DNA of 40,384 bases, taken from the NCBI GenBank assembly GCA_945897885.1, contig CAMDGU010000026.1, positions 1-40,384 on the forward strand, given 5' to 3'. The notes beneath the pieces were generated by a model. The model did no database searches. It was not told the DNA's origin and saw nothing but the letters and a program-made list of their open reading frames with translations. Below, in pieces: positions 32,215 through 40,384 of the stretch. The stretch comes from Chitinophaga pinensis (GTDB lineage Bacteria > Bacteroidota > Bacteroidia > NS11-12g > UBA9320). The number at the start of each line of letters is the position of its first letter. The first letter of the stretch is position 1. The position numbers and the translations under genes are program-made.

Positions 32215-32955
32215 TTACAAAAAATTATTCAACAAATCCAGTTTCAATAGTTCCTGATAGGTTTGGCTGCGTTTAAACTGGGTAATGGTTTGCGAATGGC
32301 GAATTTTATGAATATCCGATCCCACCAAGTGAATCATTTTATGTTTTAGTAAATATTCGGCAGCTTTTTTTATTTGCGGCGAGTAATACCCTGTGAACGA
32401 CAATAAATTGCATTGAAACAAAATGCCTGAATCATGAAGCGTATGAAAAGCCTGATAATTATTTAACAGGTAATTATACCGCTCTGGATGAGCAAAAATT
32501 ACTTTGTACCCTGATGTTTGAAGGTCAAAAAATATTTGTTCCAAAAAATGCGGACGGTCCATATAATTGGTTTCAACCAATATAAAATTGCCCGGAATAG
32601 TGAGCAATTCCATCTTGTCATAGTTTTGGCAAAACCATTCATCCAAGTAATATTCCGCTGATACTTCTATTTCCACATCCATAAAATTTTCAGCCAATGC
32701 CTTTTTTACCAAGGCCAATTTTTCTCTGATTATTTCAGGTGTGTTTGGATAAAGTTCTTTAAAAATATGAGGGGTGGTAATAATGCGTCTTACCCCCTGA
32801 TGCTGAAGTTCGCGAATATTTTCAAGAGAGTCGTTTATGGTTTTACAACCGTCATCAATGCCCGGCAAAAGGTGTGAATGAAAATCAACCCACATGCTGC
32901 GGTCGGGCTCAGCTGCAAATTTTGGCTTGCTCTTAAAAAAGTTAAACAAACTCAC
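32215..32955 (-). CDS. CpsB/CapC-type PHP tyrosine phosphatase
   Basis: A metal-dependent PHP-fold phosphatase of the family that dephosphorylates capsule/exopolysaccharide tyrosine kinases. It has 246 residues, with metal-site motifs DFHSHLLPGIDDG (24-36), TTPHIF (about 60), SAEYYLDEW (about 99), FAHPERY (about 152) and VGSDIHKIRHS (about 215). The start is a GTG at 32955 sharing one base with the stop of the sugar isomerase gene (TAGTG). No kinase gene is in the window; the glycan cluster is about 3 kb away and separated by other genes. Confidence 0.9.
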   Translation of the reverse strand: MSLFNFFKSKPKFAAEPDRSMWVDFHSHLLPGIDDGCKTINDSLENIRELQHQGVRRIITTPHIFKELYPNTPEIIREKLALVKKALAENFMDVEIEVSAEYYLDEWFCQNYDKMELLTIPGNFILVETNYMDRPHFLEQIFFDLQTSGYKVIFAHPERYNYLLNNYQAFHTLHDSGILFQCNLLSFTGYYSPQIKKAAEYLLKHKMIHLVGSDIHKIRHSQTITQFKRSQTYQELLKLDLLNNFL

Positions 32956-33965
32956 TATTCGTCTTCGTCAGATTCATCAATTATTTCAAGATTGGTTAAA
33001 TAATCTTTTAACTCAATAATATTCTCAATTTTCATGGGGTCGTAACCATGTTCATCGGCAAGGAAAAGAGTAACCCAATCCAAACGGTAAATCATATCAA
33101 AAATACTAAAGATGGTAAATTCAGGAACCAAAAGATTTAATACTTTGTTATTTTCCAATTCCAAATGTGAGGTTATAAAATCAAAACGGGCATGAACTCT
33201 TGGATTTAAATCGGTATAAAGAAAAACAAAGTTGGTATTAAGTTTCCCATAATAGGATTCAATAACATTGTGATTAGCCTCGGGCAATACATTTACAAAA
33301 CCTTCTAACTTTGAGTTTTCATTTAGTTGCTGGCAAAAACGAACAGCTACCGGAGCAAAATGTTTATCAGCTACCACCACAAACTTGTTTTTAAAAGAAG
33401 ATTTAAAATAGCGGAAAATGCTTTGAGCTGAATCGATTTGATAGTCGTGCATTTCTTCAAATTTTTCAATTACCTCTTCCAATTCAGGCCGGGTATCCAC
33501 ATCAGCCAATTCACCTAATATTAAAAATAAAAAGGAAAGTCCATAACCAATGGTCATGCGGGGTTGAAATCCACCTTCCAATTGATAAAACGTTAAATTA
33601 TTTTCCTTGGCTAATTCTGCCAATTTTCCTCCTGCAGCTATACAAACTATGTTACATCCTTTTTCCTTTGCTTCGCTAAAAAGGTTTAATGTTTCTTCCG
33701 TATTTCCGGAATACGAATTTAAAATGACCAATGTTTTACTATCGGCAAACCCCGGTAAATTATAATCGGAAATAGTTTCTACCGGTATTGGCATTTTATC
33801 AAAAAACCAAGCCTTGGTTATTTGAGCACCTATTCCGCTGCCTCCAAGTCCACCTATCACTATGTTTGAAAAATTGGAAGCCTTAAGTGAATGGTTATGA
33901 TACGTGTTTAAAACAAATTTTATTTGGGATGTAAAATCGTTTAATGAAGAATGATGTGTAATCAT
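32955..33965 (-). CDS. SIS-domain phosphoglucose/phosphomannose isomerase family protein
   Basis: I take the ATG at 33965 (336 residues, MITHHSSLNDFTSQ); a frame open to 34091 would extend across the divergent promoter and into rluD. It has two SIS (sugar isomerase) lobes; the first carries IGGLGGSGIGAQ (about 37-48) and LNSYSGNTEETL (about 81-92), typical of the bifunctional PGI/PMI family that interconverts fructose-6-P with glucose-6-P or mannose-6-P. It is coupled to the phosphatase gene by a one-base overlap, and diverges from the rluD-type gene. Confidence 0.88.
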   Translation of the reverse strand: MITHHSSLNDFTSQIKFVLNTYHNHSLKASNFSNIVIGGLGGSGIGAQITKAWFFDKMPIPVETISDYNLPGFADSKTLVILNSYSGNTEETLNLFSEAKEKGCNIVCIAAGGKLAELAKENNLTFYQLEGGFQPRMTIGYGLSFLFLILGELADVDTRPELEEVIEKFEEMHDYQIDSAQSIFRYFKSSFKNKFVVVADKHFAPVAVRFCQQLNENSKLEGFVNVLPEANHNVIESYYGKLNTNFVFLYTDLNPRVHARFDFITSHLELENNKVLNLLVPEFTIFSIFDMIYRLDWVTLFLADEHGYDPMKIENIIELKDYLTNLEIIDESDEDE

Positions 33966-33980
33966 GTGAATGTTTAAGAG

Positions 33981-33988
33981 TAATTTTG
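33981..33988 (+). promoter_or_regulatory. -7 element before the RluD-type gene
   Basis: TAATTTTG exactly fits TAnnTTTG; the GTG start is 23 nt on. The corresponding -33 box is weak (TGTG at 33955-33958, 22-nt spacer). It lies in the 45-bp gap between divergent genes. Confidence 0.5.
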
Positions 33989-34010
33989 CCTGCGAAAATA
34001 CAATTTTTCT

Positions 34011-35084
34011 GTGCTTATCAACCCAATCAATAATACATCCGAAGATCAGGATTCTGACGAATCTGTAATACCTGAAGTTTATGTCCTGCACCGTTTTGTG
34101 GTAGATAAAGGACAGGATTTATTGAGAATTGACAAATTTTTAATGGACCGAATTGAAAACGTAACCCGCGTTAAAATTCAGGAAGCTATTGATTCGTTGA
34201 AGGTTTTAGTAAATGACAAACCCACCAAATCGAGCTACAAGGTAAAGCCTGGCGACGAAATAGTTATTATAGCTTTTGAGGCGCCTCGTGACTTAGAAAT
34301 TATTCCTGAAAATATTCCTCTGGACATAGTTTATGAAGACGAGTATTTAGCCATTATCAATAAAAAGCCGGGAATGGTAGCCCACCCTGGTTATGGAAAT
34401 TATACAGGAACGCTTGTAAACGCTTTGGCCTGGCATTTTCAAAAAGGTGCACCCGATGGCACCATTCGCCCTTGGTTAGTTCATAGAATTGACAAGGATA
34501 CTAGCGGACTTTTGATAGTAGCAAAAACTGAAATGGCCATGAATAAGTTGGCCATCCAATTTAAAGAACATACCATCGACCGAATATATAATGCCATTGT
34601 TTGGGGTACGTTTACCGAAACAGAAGGAACCATAAACGGTAACATAGCTCGCAGCGAACGTGACCGTAAAATATTTAAAGTATATGCCGATCCAGAAATT
34701 GGGAAACATGCCGTAACCCACTACAAAGTTTTACAAAATTTAACCTATGTATCCTTAATTGAGTGCAAACTGGAAACAGGGAGAACCCATCAAATTAGGG
34801 TTCATTTAAAGCATATTGGGCATACTTTATTTAATGATACCCATTATGGTGGTAACAAAATTTTGAAAGGTGTGGTTTTTAGTAAATACAAGCAGTTTGT
34901 TGAAAATTGTTTTAATTTAATGCCGCGGCAGGCCTTGCATGCCAAAACCTTAGGATTTGAACATCCGGCAACAGGCGAACGCATGTTTTTTGAATCCGAA
35001 TTGCCCCGTGATTTTGCTTCGGTATTAGAAAAATGGCAAAAAGTGAATGAAACCTATGACCTTACAGGGGAACTAAAAGTTTAA
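34011..35084 (+). CDS. 23S rRNA pseudouridine synthase, RluA/RluD family
   Basis: A pseudouridine synthase acting on large-subunit rRNA. It has 357 residues: an acidic N-terminal tail, an S4 RNA-binding domain (about 37-85, RIDKFLMDRIENVTR) and the catalytic domain with Asp161 in the signature HRIDKDTSGLLIVAKT; GRTHQIRVHLKHIGH (about 258) is also diagnostic. RluD is the most likely member but RluC-like specificity cannot be excluded, hence no symbol. The start is a GTG; no ATG lies before the S4 domain. folA follows after 20 nt. Confidence 0.92.
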   Translation: MLINPINNTSEDQDSDESVIPEVYVLHRFVVDKGQDLLRIDKFLMDRIENVTRVKIQEAIDSLKVLVNDKPTKSSYKVKPGDEIVIIAFEAPRDLEIIPENIPLDIVYEDEYLAIINKKPGMVAHPGYGNYTGTLVNALAWHFQKGAPDGTIRPWLVHRIDKDTSGLLIVAKTEMAMNKLAIQFKEHTIDRIYNAIVWGTFTETEGTINGNIARSERDRKIFKVYADPEIGKHAVTHYKVLQNLTYVSLIECKLETGRTHQIRVHLKHIGHTLFNDTHYGGNKILKGVVFSKYKQFVENCFNLMPRQALHAKTLGFEHPATGERMFFESELPRDFASVLEKWQKVNETYDLTGELKV

Positions 35085-35104
35085 AAAAATAATTCTACTT
35101 CAAA

Positions 35105-35596
35105 ATGAAACTTTCAATAATAGCCGCCATAGGCAAAAACAATGAACTTGGAGGAAACAACACTCTGCTATGGAGATTGAGCGACGACCTTAAATTATTT
35201 AAACAATTAACCATGGGCCATTGCATTATTATGGGCCGTAAAACCTTTGAATCTATAGGGAAAGCCCTGCCCGGAAGAGTAAATATAGTTGTAACCACTG
35301 GACAGATAGAGGTAGAAGGAGTTTACCGAGCCATTGATTTAAACCACGCAGTGGAACTGGCCCGCGAAACCGGTGATGAAGAAGCTTTCATTATTGGAGG
35401 AGGGCAAATATATAGCTATGCCATTGATTTGGCCGATAAACTTTACATAACTGAAGTAGATGCTGAGTTTCCGGAAGCGGATATATTTTTACCCTCTATA
35501 GATTACAATGATTGGAAATTGATGGATTCTAAATCTTTCCAAAAAAGCGATAAAAACGAATTTCATTTTGAATACAAAGAGTATATCAGAAAGTAA
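35105..35596 (+). CDS. folA: Dihydrofolate reductase
   Basis: Reduces dihydrofolate to tetrahydrofolate with NADPH, feeding thymidylate, purine and methionine synthesis. It has 163 residues, with the N-terminal IIAAIGKNNELGGNN (substrate loop), LLWRLSDDLKLFK with the active-site acidic residue near 27-28, IMGRKTFESIGKALPGR (about 44-60) and IIGGGQIYSYA (about 97). Length is normal for the chromosomal enzyme. It probably forms an operon with the pseudouridine synthase; the next gene is convergent. Confidence 0.96.
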   Translation: MKLSIIAAIGKNNELGGNNTLLWRLSDDLKLFKQLTMGHCIIMGRKTFESIGKALPGRVNIVVTTGQIEVEGVYRAIDLNHAVELARETGDEEAFIIGGGQIYSYAIDLADKLYITEVDAEFPEADIFLPSIDYNDWKLMDSKSFQKSDKNEFHFEYKEYIRK

Positions 35597-35760
35597 TTTT
35601 ATCCCTTAAAAACCCTTTTTTATGTTGTTGCGTATATTAAGCTCATCAATTTTATGAGCATGCGGCGAGTCAATACCAGAATAATAAATTAAGGCAACAA
35701 GCACATAATGATGGCCGCTTTAACGTACAATCTTAAAAATAAAAAAATGAATTAAAAATT

Positions 35761-36978
35761 CTAATATTTTTGGGGGAGCTTAAACAGAGGCAGTGTTTTA
35801 TGAAGTTTTTTATTTACTTTGTTAAAAAGAATATAAGTTCTGCTTAATCTTATACCGTTGTTAAAATGAGGCATACCAAATGAAAGATTTAAAACAAAAA
35901 ATATAATGATAATTATGTAATCTTTTATTCTTTTATTTCTTGGATTATTTCTAATAATTTCATGCTTCTCATTTTCAGATTTTAATGTGCTGCCCAATAA
36001 AATTAATATTAAAATAAAGTGTATTGCAATCCATCTTCCCCAATCTATTGCGAGAATAAATAGTGGAATTGAAAATGCAATTGCTGAAATAATCAAAAAC
36101 AGAATTTTGAAACGGTAGTGTTTGGATATATAATACAGAAATAATAAACACCCGTATATGAAGGGCAAAGAGTATAATGCATAAGATTTTACATTGTTTT
36201 TAATATATTCAATGCTGTTAATATTCCAAGTAAAAATTCCGCCATTCATTGTTATTCCTCTTTGATGCAATATTTCAATACTCTTTCCCTTATTTATTTC
36301 TAAGCCGAAACAATAAATTAAAAAAAATGACAAAAAGACTGGAATAAAATAAATAAGAACTACATTAATCTTTGATTTTAGATGATTCTCCTCAGACCTA
36401 AAGTGTAATAAATGTAAAATGATAAAGTATGGAGCGTAGAATAAAATCAACTCATGCCAAAATGTAAAAAAAAATAATAAGAATGATGTTAAAATAAGCT
36501 TAAAATTTGTATGGTTTTTGTTGATGTACCACAATGAGTTTATTGAAAAAAGAGCAAAAATTATTATTTCTTTTCTGCCTAAAGCACTAATGTCGTTGAA
36601 AAAAAATAATAATGTTACAGGAGAAAAAATTAGGATAAAGAACTCTGGTGATATGCGCTTTTTAGATAAAAGTTTATAAAAGCTAATAAAAAATATAGCA
36701 TAGAGAAAAAGCTGTGTGCTATAAACTAAATATATAAGTGAAATGCCTGTAAAGTCCTGAAGTTTGAAAAAGAATGATCCTGAAAGACCTCTTCTTTTAA
36801 ATCCACCATCTTGGTAATTTACTAACCAATCACCTAAAATCCATTCATTTTGATTCAAATCATATCTAAACAATTTGAATGCGATAAAATAGAATAGAAT
36901 TGTTAACCCTAATAGTATTAAATTCCTATAAGTAATTAATCTTACTGCCCAAGTTTTATTCTTAATTACAGACCACAT
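35761..36978 (-). CDS. Polytopic membrane protein, likely glycan polymerase or GT-C type
   Basis: A 405-residue hydrophobic protein with about ten membrane helices. The first extracytoplasmic loop has DWLVNYQDGGFKRRGLSG (about 48-65), a motif found in a family of multi-pass proteins beside polysaccharide genes. The build fits an O-antigen/EPS polymerase or a lipid-sugar-dependent glycosyltransferase; no catalytic motif can be pinned down. It is very AT-rich with Phe/Ile/Lys-rich codons, unlike folA next door. It overlaps the end of the decayed oxidase gene by 13 nt. Confidence 0.7.
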   Translation of the reverse strand: MWSVIKNKTWAVRLITYRNLILLGLTILFYFIAFKLFRYDLNQNEWILGDWLVNYQDGGFKRRGLSGSFFFKLQDFTGISLIYLVYSTQLFLYAIFFISFYKLLSKKRISPEFFILIFSPVTLLFFFNDISALGRKEIIIFALFSINSLWYINKNHTNFKLILTSFLLFFFTFWHELILFYAPYFIILHLLHFRSEENHLKSKINVVLIYFIPVFLSFFLIYCFGLEINKGKSIEILHQRGITMNGGIFTWNINSIEYIKNNVKSYALYSLPFIYGCLLFLYYISKHYRFKILFLIISAIAFSIPLFILAIDWGRWIAIHFILILILLGSTLKSENEKHEIIRNNPRNKRIKDYIIIIIFFVLNLSFGMPHFNNGIRLSRTYILFNKVNKKLHKTLPLFKLPQKY

Positions 36979-37530
36979 AATCTTTCTATTTGAAGTGATA
37001 AGAATTTATTTGATGTTTTGAAATGATTGGGATATGTTTTTTGAAACATTTCCGATGTCATTCTTACATCTTTTGTCAAGCAAAGGTTTACGTTGTATTC
37101 CAAAACTATTTTGTCGATTTTATCTAATAGTGAAAAAACTTTGGGTGAAATTTTGGAATCCAAAGCCAGTATGTATATGACCTCCGTCAGGGAAATTTAA
37201 AAAAGAGGAAAAATCGTCTTTATCACCGAAAGTTGTTAAAAATACTAAAAATGTACCACAACCCGATTCGGTAATTTCTTTCATAATTTCAATCAAGCCT
37301 TCTCTTCCTCTTTCAAATGGTATTACAAATTGATATTGAGTAAAACCATTATTTCCATATATTCTATTCCAATTGTTCAGCATGTCCTATAGGCAGAAAA
37401 ATGTATCATAATGAACAATGGTATCTTTTTCCTTTGATAGTTGATTTTTGTAATAAAGCTTGTTGAAGGGTAAAATATATATGTCTTCAAACCAAAGTGG
37501 ACTTTTTGTTAAGGAGTGTTTCAAACTAAT
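36966..37530 (-). pseudogene. Decayed DprE1-like FAD-linked oxidoreductase
   Basis: Only the C-terminal part (about 185 residues of the 430-450 usual) remains. Reading through: SPLWFEDIYILPFNKLYY, then VHYDTFFCL, an in-frame TAG (37387-37389) where the family has YPLD, then MLNNWNRIYGNNGFTQYQF and the flavin-enzyme tail. A frameshift near 37163-37168 moves LALDSKISPKVFSLLDKID into another frame, after which KDVRMTSEMFQKTYP continues. The FAD-binding N-terminal half is gone; an in-frame stop lies just before (37531-37533). DprE1-type enzymes oxidise polyprenyl-phosphoryl-ribose in arabinan synthesis, but similar oxidases occur in many glycan clusters. Confidence 0.8.
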
Positions 37531-37561
37531 TTAAATTAATATTAATATTTAATTTTAAGTT

Positions 37562-38563
37562 TTAAATAAATGAATTGACATCTTTCAACCAAGCATCTAA
37601 AAGAATGGTTTCTTGCTGATCTACAAAACCTAATTCAATTAATGTATTATAACAGATTTTCATATTCGAAAATATATTCTCAATTCCATCTTTCAACACC
37701 AACTTTTTTAGACTTTTTATTATTTGAGCATTATTAATGTACCCCGGAATTTCATCTTGAAAATCGTTCATTAAATTATGTTCATTTCGCTCTTGCCATA
37801 CCGTGCTTTGATGAAATAAAATAGGCCAACCGCAGGTCCACGCTATTCGCTGAGCAACAAAGGAACGCCAAATATCTGTCATTCTAAAACTACAATGAGA
37901 AGGCAAATATAAGAGCGGAAAAGCTTCTTTAAACCAAGTCGTGTTTTGGCTGTTAAAAGGACAAAATGAATTAATACCTAAAGCAATACTATCAGTTTTA
38001 TCAAATATGATTGGCAAAGGTAAAGTTAGTCGGTATATTGCATCTATATCAGGGTTTTCATCTGCCAACCCTTGTTGTATAGGGCAGTCAATTAATAACC
38101 TATTTTCTAAATTCGGTAATTTATCGTGAATATGTTCAAGTGCAAAACCTCTTGGCCAAATATGGGCTTCTGTAAAGTATTTATATACATTTACCCACCC
38201 CATGCTGTTCAATAAGTGCGCATTTACCCGCTTGGTTCTATAATCCCAAAAGCCTTCTAATGGCAAATTATCATCATCGGTTTCGATAATTATTTCTGCT
38301 CCTTTGGACATTGCAATTAGATAACCCAAATTTTTGCGCGCATAGTGTTTCAATGGTAAAATATTAGCCAATTGAAACTTTAGCATTTGTTGCCGTTCTA
38401 TCGAAAAGAAATCGCAACCAGTCAGATTAAATTCCTTAGGGCTTTTGGTATCACCAATCACAATAAATGGCACGCTGTGTTTTGTTGTTTCTTCTGCAAA
38501 CTGTTTCAATACAGGATTTTCTTGATTTGCAATTGATGTAATTATTAAAAATGTATTTTTCAT
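37562..38563 (-). CDS. STELLO-type glycosyltransferase (DUF288 family)
   Basis: I take the ATG at 38563 (333 residues, MKNTFLIITSIANQENP); an upstream extension to 38740 would overlap the GtrA gene. Motifs characteristic of STELLO proteins are visible: IETDDDN (about 93-99), the acidic cluster expected to bind metal and nucleotide sugar, then WPRGFALEHIH (about 145), with a later CSFRMTDIWRSFVAQRIAW. STELLO proteins are best known from plants and animals, but bacterial homologues exist. The substrate is unknown. It is 31 nt upstream of the oxidase remnant in the same orientation. Confidence 0.8.
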   Translation of the reverse strand: MKNTFLIITSIANQENPVLKQFAEETTKHSVPFIVIGDTKSPKEFNLTGCDFFSIERQQMLKFQLANILPLKHYARKNLGYLIAMSKGAEIIIETDDDNLPLEGFWDYRTKRVNAHLLNSMGWVNVYKYFTEAHIWPRGFALEHIHDKLPNLENRLLIDCPIQQGLADENPDIDAIYRLTLPLPIIFDKTDSIALGINSFCPFNSQNTTWFKEAFPLLYLPSHCSFRMTDIWRSFVAQRIAWTCGWPILFHQSTVWQERNEHNLMNDFQDEIPGYINNAQIIKSLKKLVLKDGIENIFSNMKICYNTLIELGFVDQQETILLDAWLKDVNSFI

Positions 38564-38661
38564 ATTGTCCTTGCTATTTTTGTTGTATTTACAAAATATT
38601 TTCTTACTCCAAAATTCTACCAGTATGTGACAAAAGTTGCGAGAAGCTTTAAAAGTACATA

Positions 38662-38997
38662 TTATAAGCCAATAAACTCGGCAAAACTCCAAATTAAAAG
38701 TGTAATAATTCCCAAGCCTGTTGCTATTATTATGGCACAATAAAAAAATTCATGATGAAGATTCTCAACTACTCTTAACTTAAAAATGCTAAAGTAATAA
38801 TTTAAAACTGTACCAGACATAAAAGAGATAATTGACGATGTTAGGTAGTTCAATCTAGCAAAATAAGTTGAAATGAACAACATGGCGAAGTCAAGAACGG
38901 TGCAAAAACCACCCACGATTAAATATTTTGCGGCTTGTGTAAAAGTTTCATATTTTAAAATAGATAGGGTATGAATCTTATTGATTAATCTTTTCAT
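38662..38997 (-). CDS. GtrA-like membrane protein
   Basis: A 111-residue protein with four predicted membrane helices, starting QAAKYLIVGGFCTVLDFAML, the GtrA-family opening. GtrA-like proteins are thought to move lipid-linked sugars across the membrane for surface glycan synthesis. The start ATG overlaps the GT2 stop by 4 nt, so it pairs with that glycosyltransferase as GtrA/GtrB pairs usually do. Confidence 0.88.
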   Translation of the reverse strand: MKRLINKIHTLSILKYETFTQAAKYLIVGGFCTVLDFAMLFISTYFARLNYLTSSIISFMSGTVLNYYFSIFKLRVVENLHHEFFYCAIIIATGLGIITLLIWSFAEFIGL

Positions 38998-39725
38998 CTT
39001 ACTACCGGAGATTTAAATTTTAACCGAAGTACGAAATAATGAAACAATACATTAAATGAATTATAAATTGCTTTTTTAGAAACACTTGGAGAAGGAGCTC
39101 GATAATGAATTGGTATTTCTGCATAACGACTTTTGCGTAACAAGTAACGCAATTCAGTTTGATAAAAGTGAGCCTTTGATAAGAGTCCATATTTAACAAA
39201 TTCTTCAACTATTTTGGCATGAAAGCCTTGATAACCTGAAGTTATATCATACATTTTTGTACCAAGTAGTAAGTTTGAAAGAATCGTCCCAAACCTTGAT
39301 AAAAAAGTACGTTTCCAATTGGAATCGCAAATTGAACCGCCATTTATAAATCGACTGCCAAATGCACACTCATTCCCTTCGTTTAATACTCTCAAAAACA
39401 TTGGCAAGGCTTTAGGGTCATGAGATAGACCAGCATCCATTTCGATAATAAATTCGTGCTTGTTTTTTAGAGCTTCTTTATATCCGTTTATGTAAGCATC
39501 AACTACATTTTTGTTTTCAGGTGCCCAAATAGTTACAAATCTGCTGTCAGTGGTCGCAAGATTTTTACATAATTCTAATGTATTGTCTTTTGATACCGTG
39601 TCAACAACAAAATAGACTTTGCCACATTCGAGCAGATTCAATACTTCTGTCAAAGACGAAATGAATGGATGGAAATCTTCTTGCTCATTCGCCATGGGTA
39701 TTACTACTGCAAAATTAAATTTCAT
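38994..39725 (-). CDS. GT2-family glycosyltransferase (polyprenyl-phosphate sugar synthase type)
   Basis: A 243-residue GT-A fold enzyme of the dolichol-phosphate mannose synthase/GtrB kind, transferring a sugar from its nucleotide to a lipid phosphate. Motifs are FAVVIPMANE (N-terminal), VDTVSKDNTLELC, the metal-site FIIEMDAGLSHDP (about 91-103) and SGYQGFHAKI (about 165). No C-terminal membrane helices are seen. It heads the GT2-GtrA-STELLO-oxidase-polytopic run, all on the minus strand and AT-rich. Confidence 0.9.
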   Translation of the reverse strand: MKFNFAVVIPMANEQEDFHPFISSLTEVLNLLECGKVYFVVDTVSKDNTLELCKNLATTDSRFVTIWAPENKNVVDAYINGYKEALKNKHEFIIEMDAGLSHDPKALPMFLRVLNEGNECAFGSRFINGGSICDSNWKRTFLSRFGTILSNLLLGTKMYDITSGYQGFHAKIVEEFVKYGLLSKAHFYQTELRYLLRKSRYAEIPIHYRAPSPSVSKKAIYNSFNVLFHYFVLRLKFKSPVVR

Positions 39726-39801
39726 TGCTTTTCAATTTATATATTAATTGTTGTTGTGTAAGCTTCCACAAAAATAGTACAAATTAAAGTTAGCCAACGC
39801 A

Positions 39802-39915
39802 TCGCCCTTAACTTGTTTATCGGGATGATTTTTTTATCCTTAACCACCTTATTTTGGGTTTATCAGGATGGTTTTTTACATCCTTTACAAAAGCATCTTA
39901 TTTCCTTAAATGTCC
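39802..39915. repeat. Imperfect hairpin repeat, copy 2 (partner at 1014)
   Basis: Aligns with 1014-1125: GCCCTTAAC..GTTTATCGGGATGA, then CCTTAACCACC...GGGTTTATCAGGATGG and ACATCCTTTACAAA, and a final TGTCCAACG. The inner stem is more eroded here. Like copy 1, it lies just downstream of a minus-strand gene (asnS). Confidence 0.7.
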
Positions 39916-39951
39916 AACGCCTCGATTAGAGTGCTCTCGAATCGAAAATTC

Positions 39952-40384
39952 CTAAGGCATCAACCGCCCATACATCCTCGGAAACGGAATACTTTCCCTT
40001 ACGTGTTTCAGTTTGCAAACCCAGGTTACCAGGCGTTCAAGTCCAAGACCAAAACCGGCATGTGGCACTGAGCCATAGCGGCGCAAGTCAAGGTACCATT
40101 CAAATTCATTCATAGGCAGGTCATGTTCTTTTATTTTTTGGGTAAGCAGGGCTTCGTCGGTTTCACGTTCGCCGCCACCTACTATTTCGCCATAGCCTTC
40201 GGGGGCTAGTACATCTACACCTCGGGCAAAACGGCTGTCCGTTGGGTTGCGTTTTAGGTAAAATGCTTTAACGGCATGAGGCCAGTCATACACCATAATA
40301 GGGGTTTTAAACAAGCGGGTAATTACTGTTTCATCACTGCCACCAAAGTCGTTGCCATACTCAAAGTTTTTGGCGGAGCTTATC
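39952..40384 (-). CDS. asnS: Asparaginyl-tRNA synthetase, C-terminal part (runs off window)
   Basis: The frame is open to the window end and covers about 143 C-terminal residues of a class II aminoacyl-tRNA synthetase. Visible are FEYGNDFGGSDE, APEGYGEIVGGGERE (motif-2-like region and active site), and the class II motif 3 FGLGLERLVTW followed by HVRESIPFPRMYGRL. The GLGLERL and PFPR ending and the lack of an Asp-enzyme-type insertion point to AsnS over AspS. The start lies beyond position 40384. Confidence 0.93.
   Translation of the reverse strand, partial: ISSAKNFEYGNDFGGSDETVITRLFKTPIMVYDWPHAVKAFYLKRNPTDSRFARGVDVLAPEGYGEIVGGGERETDEALLTQKIKEHDLPMNEFEWYLDLRRYGSVPHAGFGLGLERLVTWVCKLKHVRESIPFPRMYGRLMP

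Noticed and set aside
33966-34091. Longer start for the sugar isomerase at 34091
   Set aside because: It would overlap the divergent pseudouridine synthase gene and cross its promoter element; the family N-terminus fits the ATG at 33965.
35597-35760. Hairpin GCTCAT...ATGAGC and TTGTTGC...GCAACAA after folA as a terminator or RNA
   Set aside because: Stems are only 6-7 bp and no U-tract follows; not enough to support a call.

Overview
The window comes from a Bacteroidota (Bacteroidetes) chromosome. The evidence is a complete Bacteroidetes-order division/cell-wall (dcw) cluster, a long-form MraY, an FtsZ ending in FLHDNVD, a DnaX without the usual zinc cysteines, promoters of the Bacteroidetes type (TTTG, about 20 nt, TAnnTTTG), AT-rich spacers and many palindromic intergenic repeats. 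The order or family cannot be settled from sequence reading alone.

Layout. 1-1150: a secreted protein of unknown function set among repeats. 1151-4310 (minus): an operon of a LolA-like periplasmic protein, an exported YidD-like protein, a TPR/membrane protein and kynureninase, driven by a near-perfect promoter at 4279-4310. 4680-5681 (plus): a fumarylacetoacetate hydrolase-family enzyme behind a 5' leader with a 13-bp inverted repeat. 5682-6438: a non-coding stretch bracketed by a 17-bp inverted repeat. 6439-21669 (minus): the dcw operon, transcribed mraZ-rsmH-ftsL-ftsI-murE-mraY-murD-ftsW-murG-murC-ftsQ-ftsA-ftsZ, which covers regulation, lipid I/II synthesis, septal synthesis and the Z-ring, and ends in a clear terminator. 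22010-24344: an orphan membrane-anchored protein and a broken TPR-adenylate cyclase gene. 24400-26660 (minus): iscS-iscU-iscA for Fe-S cluster assembly, with terminator and promoter element. 26818-27219: methylmalonyl-CoA epimerase.

27222-30286 is an accessory island: a 38-residue membrane peptide, a ParE-like toxin-antitoxin pair lying between two diverged direct copies of a repeat of about 185 bp, a zinc-ribbon remnant, a membrane-anchored helical protein and an exported trypsin-like protease. 30329-35596 returns to housekeeping genes: dnaX, a CpsB-type PHP phosphatase, a phosphosugar isomerase, an RluD-type pseudouridine synthase and dihydrofolate reductase. 35761-39725 is an AT-rich surface-glycan block: polytopic membrane protein, decayed DprE1-like oxidase, STELLO-type glycosyltransferase, GtrA-like protein and GT2 glycosyltransferase. 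The window closes in the 3' part of asnS.

No tRNA, rRNA or CRISPR array was seen. The less ordinary items are the LolA/YidD/TPR operon, the repeat-bracketed toxin-antitoxin island, a hairpin repeat that supplies the C-terminal codons of two genes, and two clearly decayed genes (TPR-cyclase and DprE1-like). No gene set here can be claimed as a new system on sequence alone; the LolA/YidD/TPR set is the strongest candidate for an uncharacterised module.
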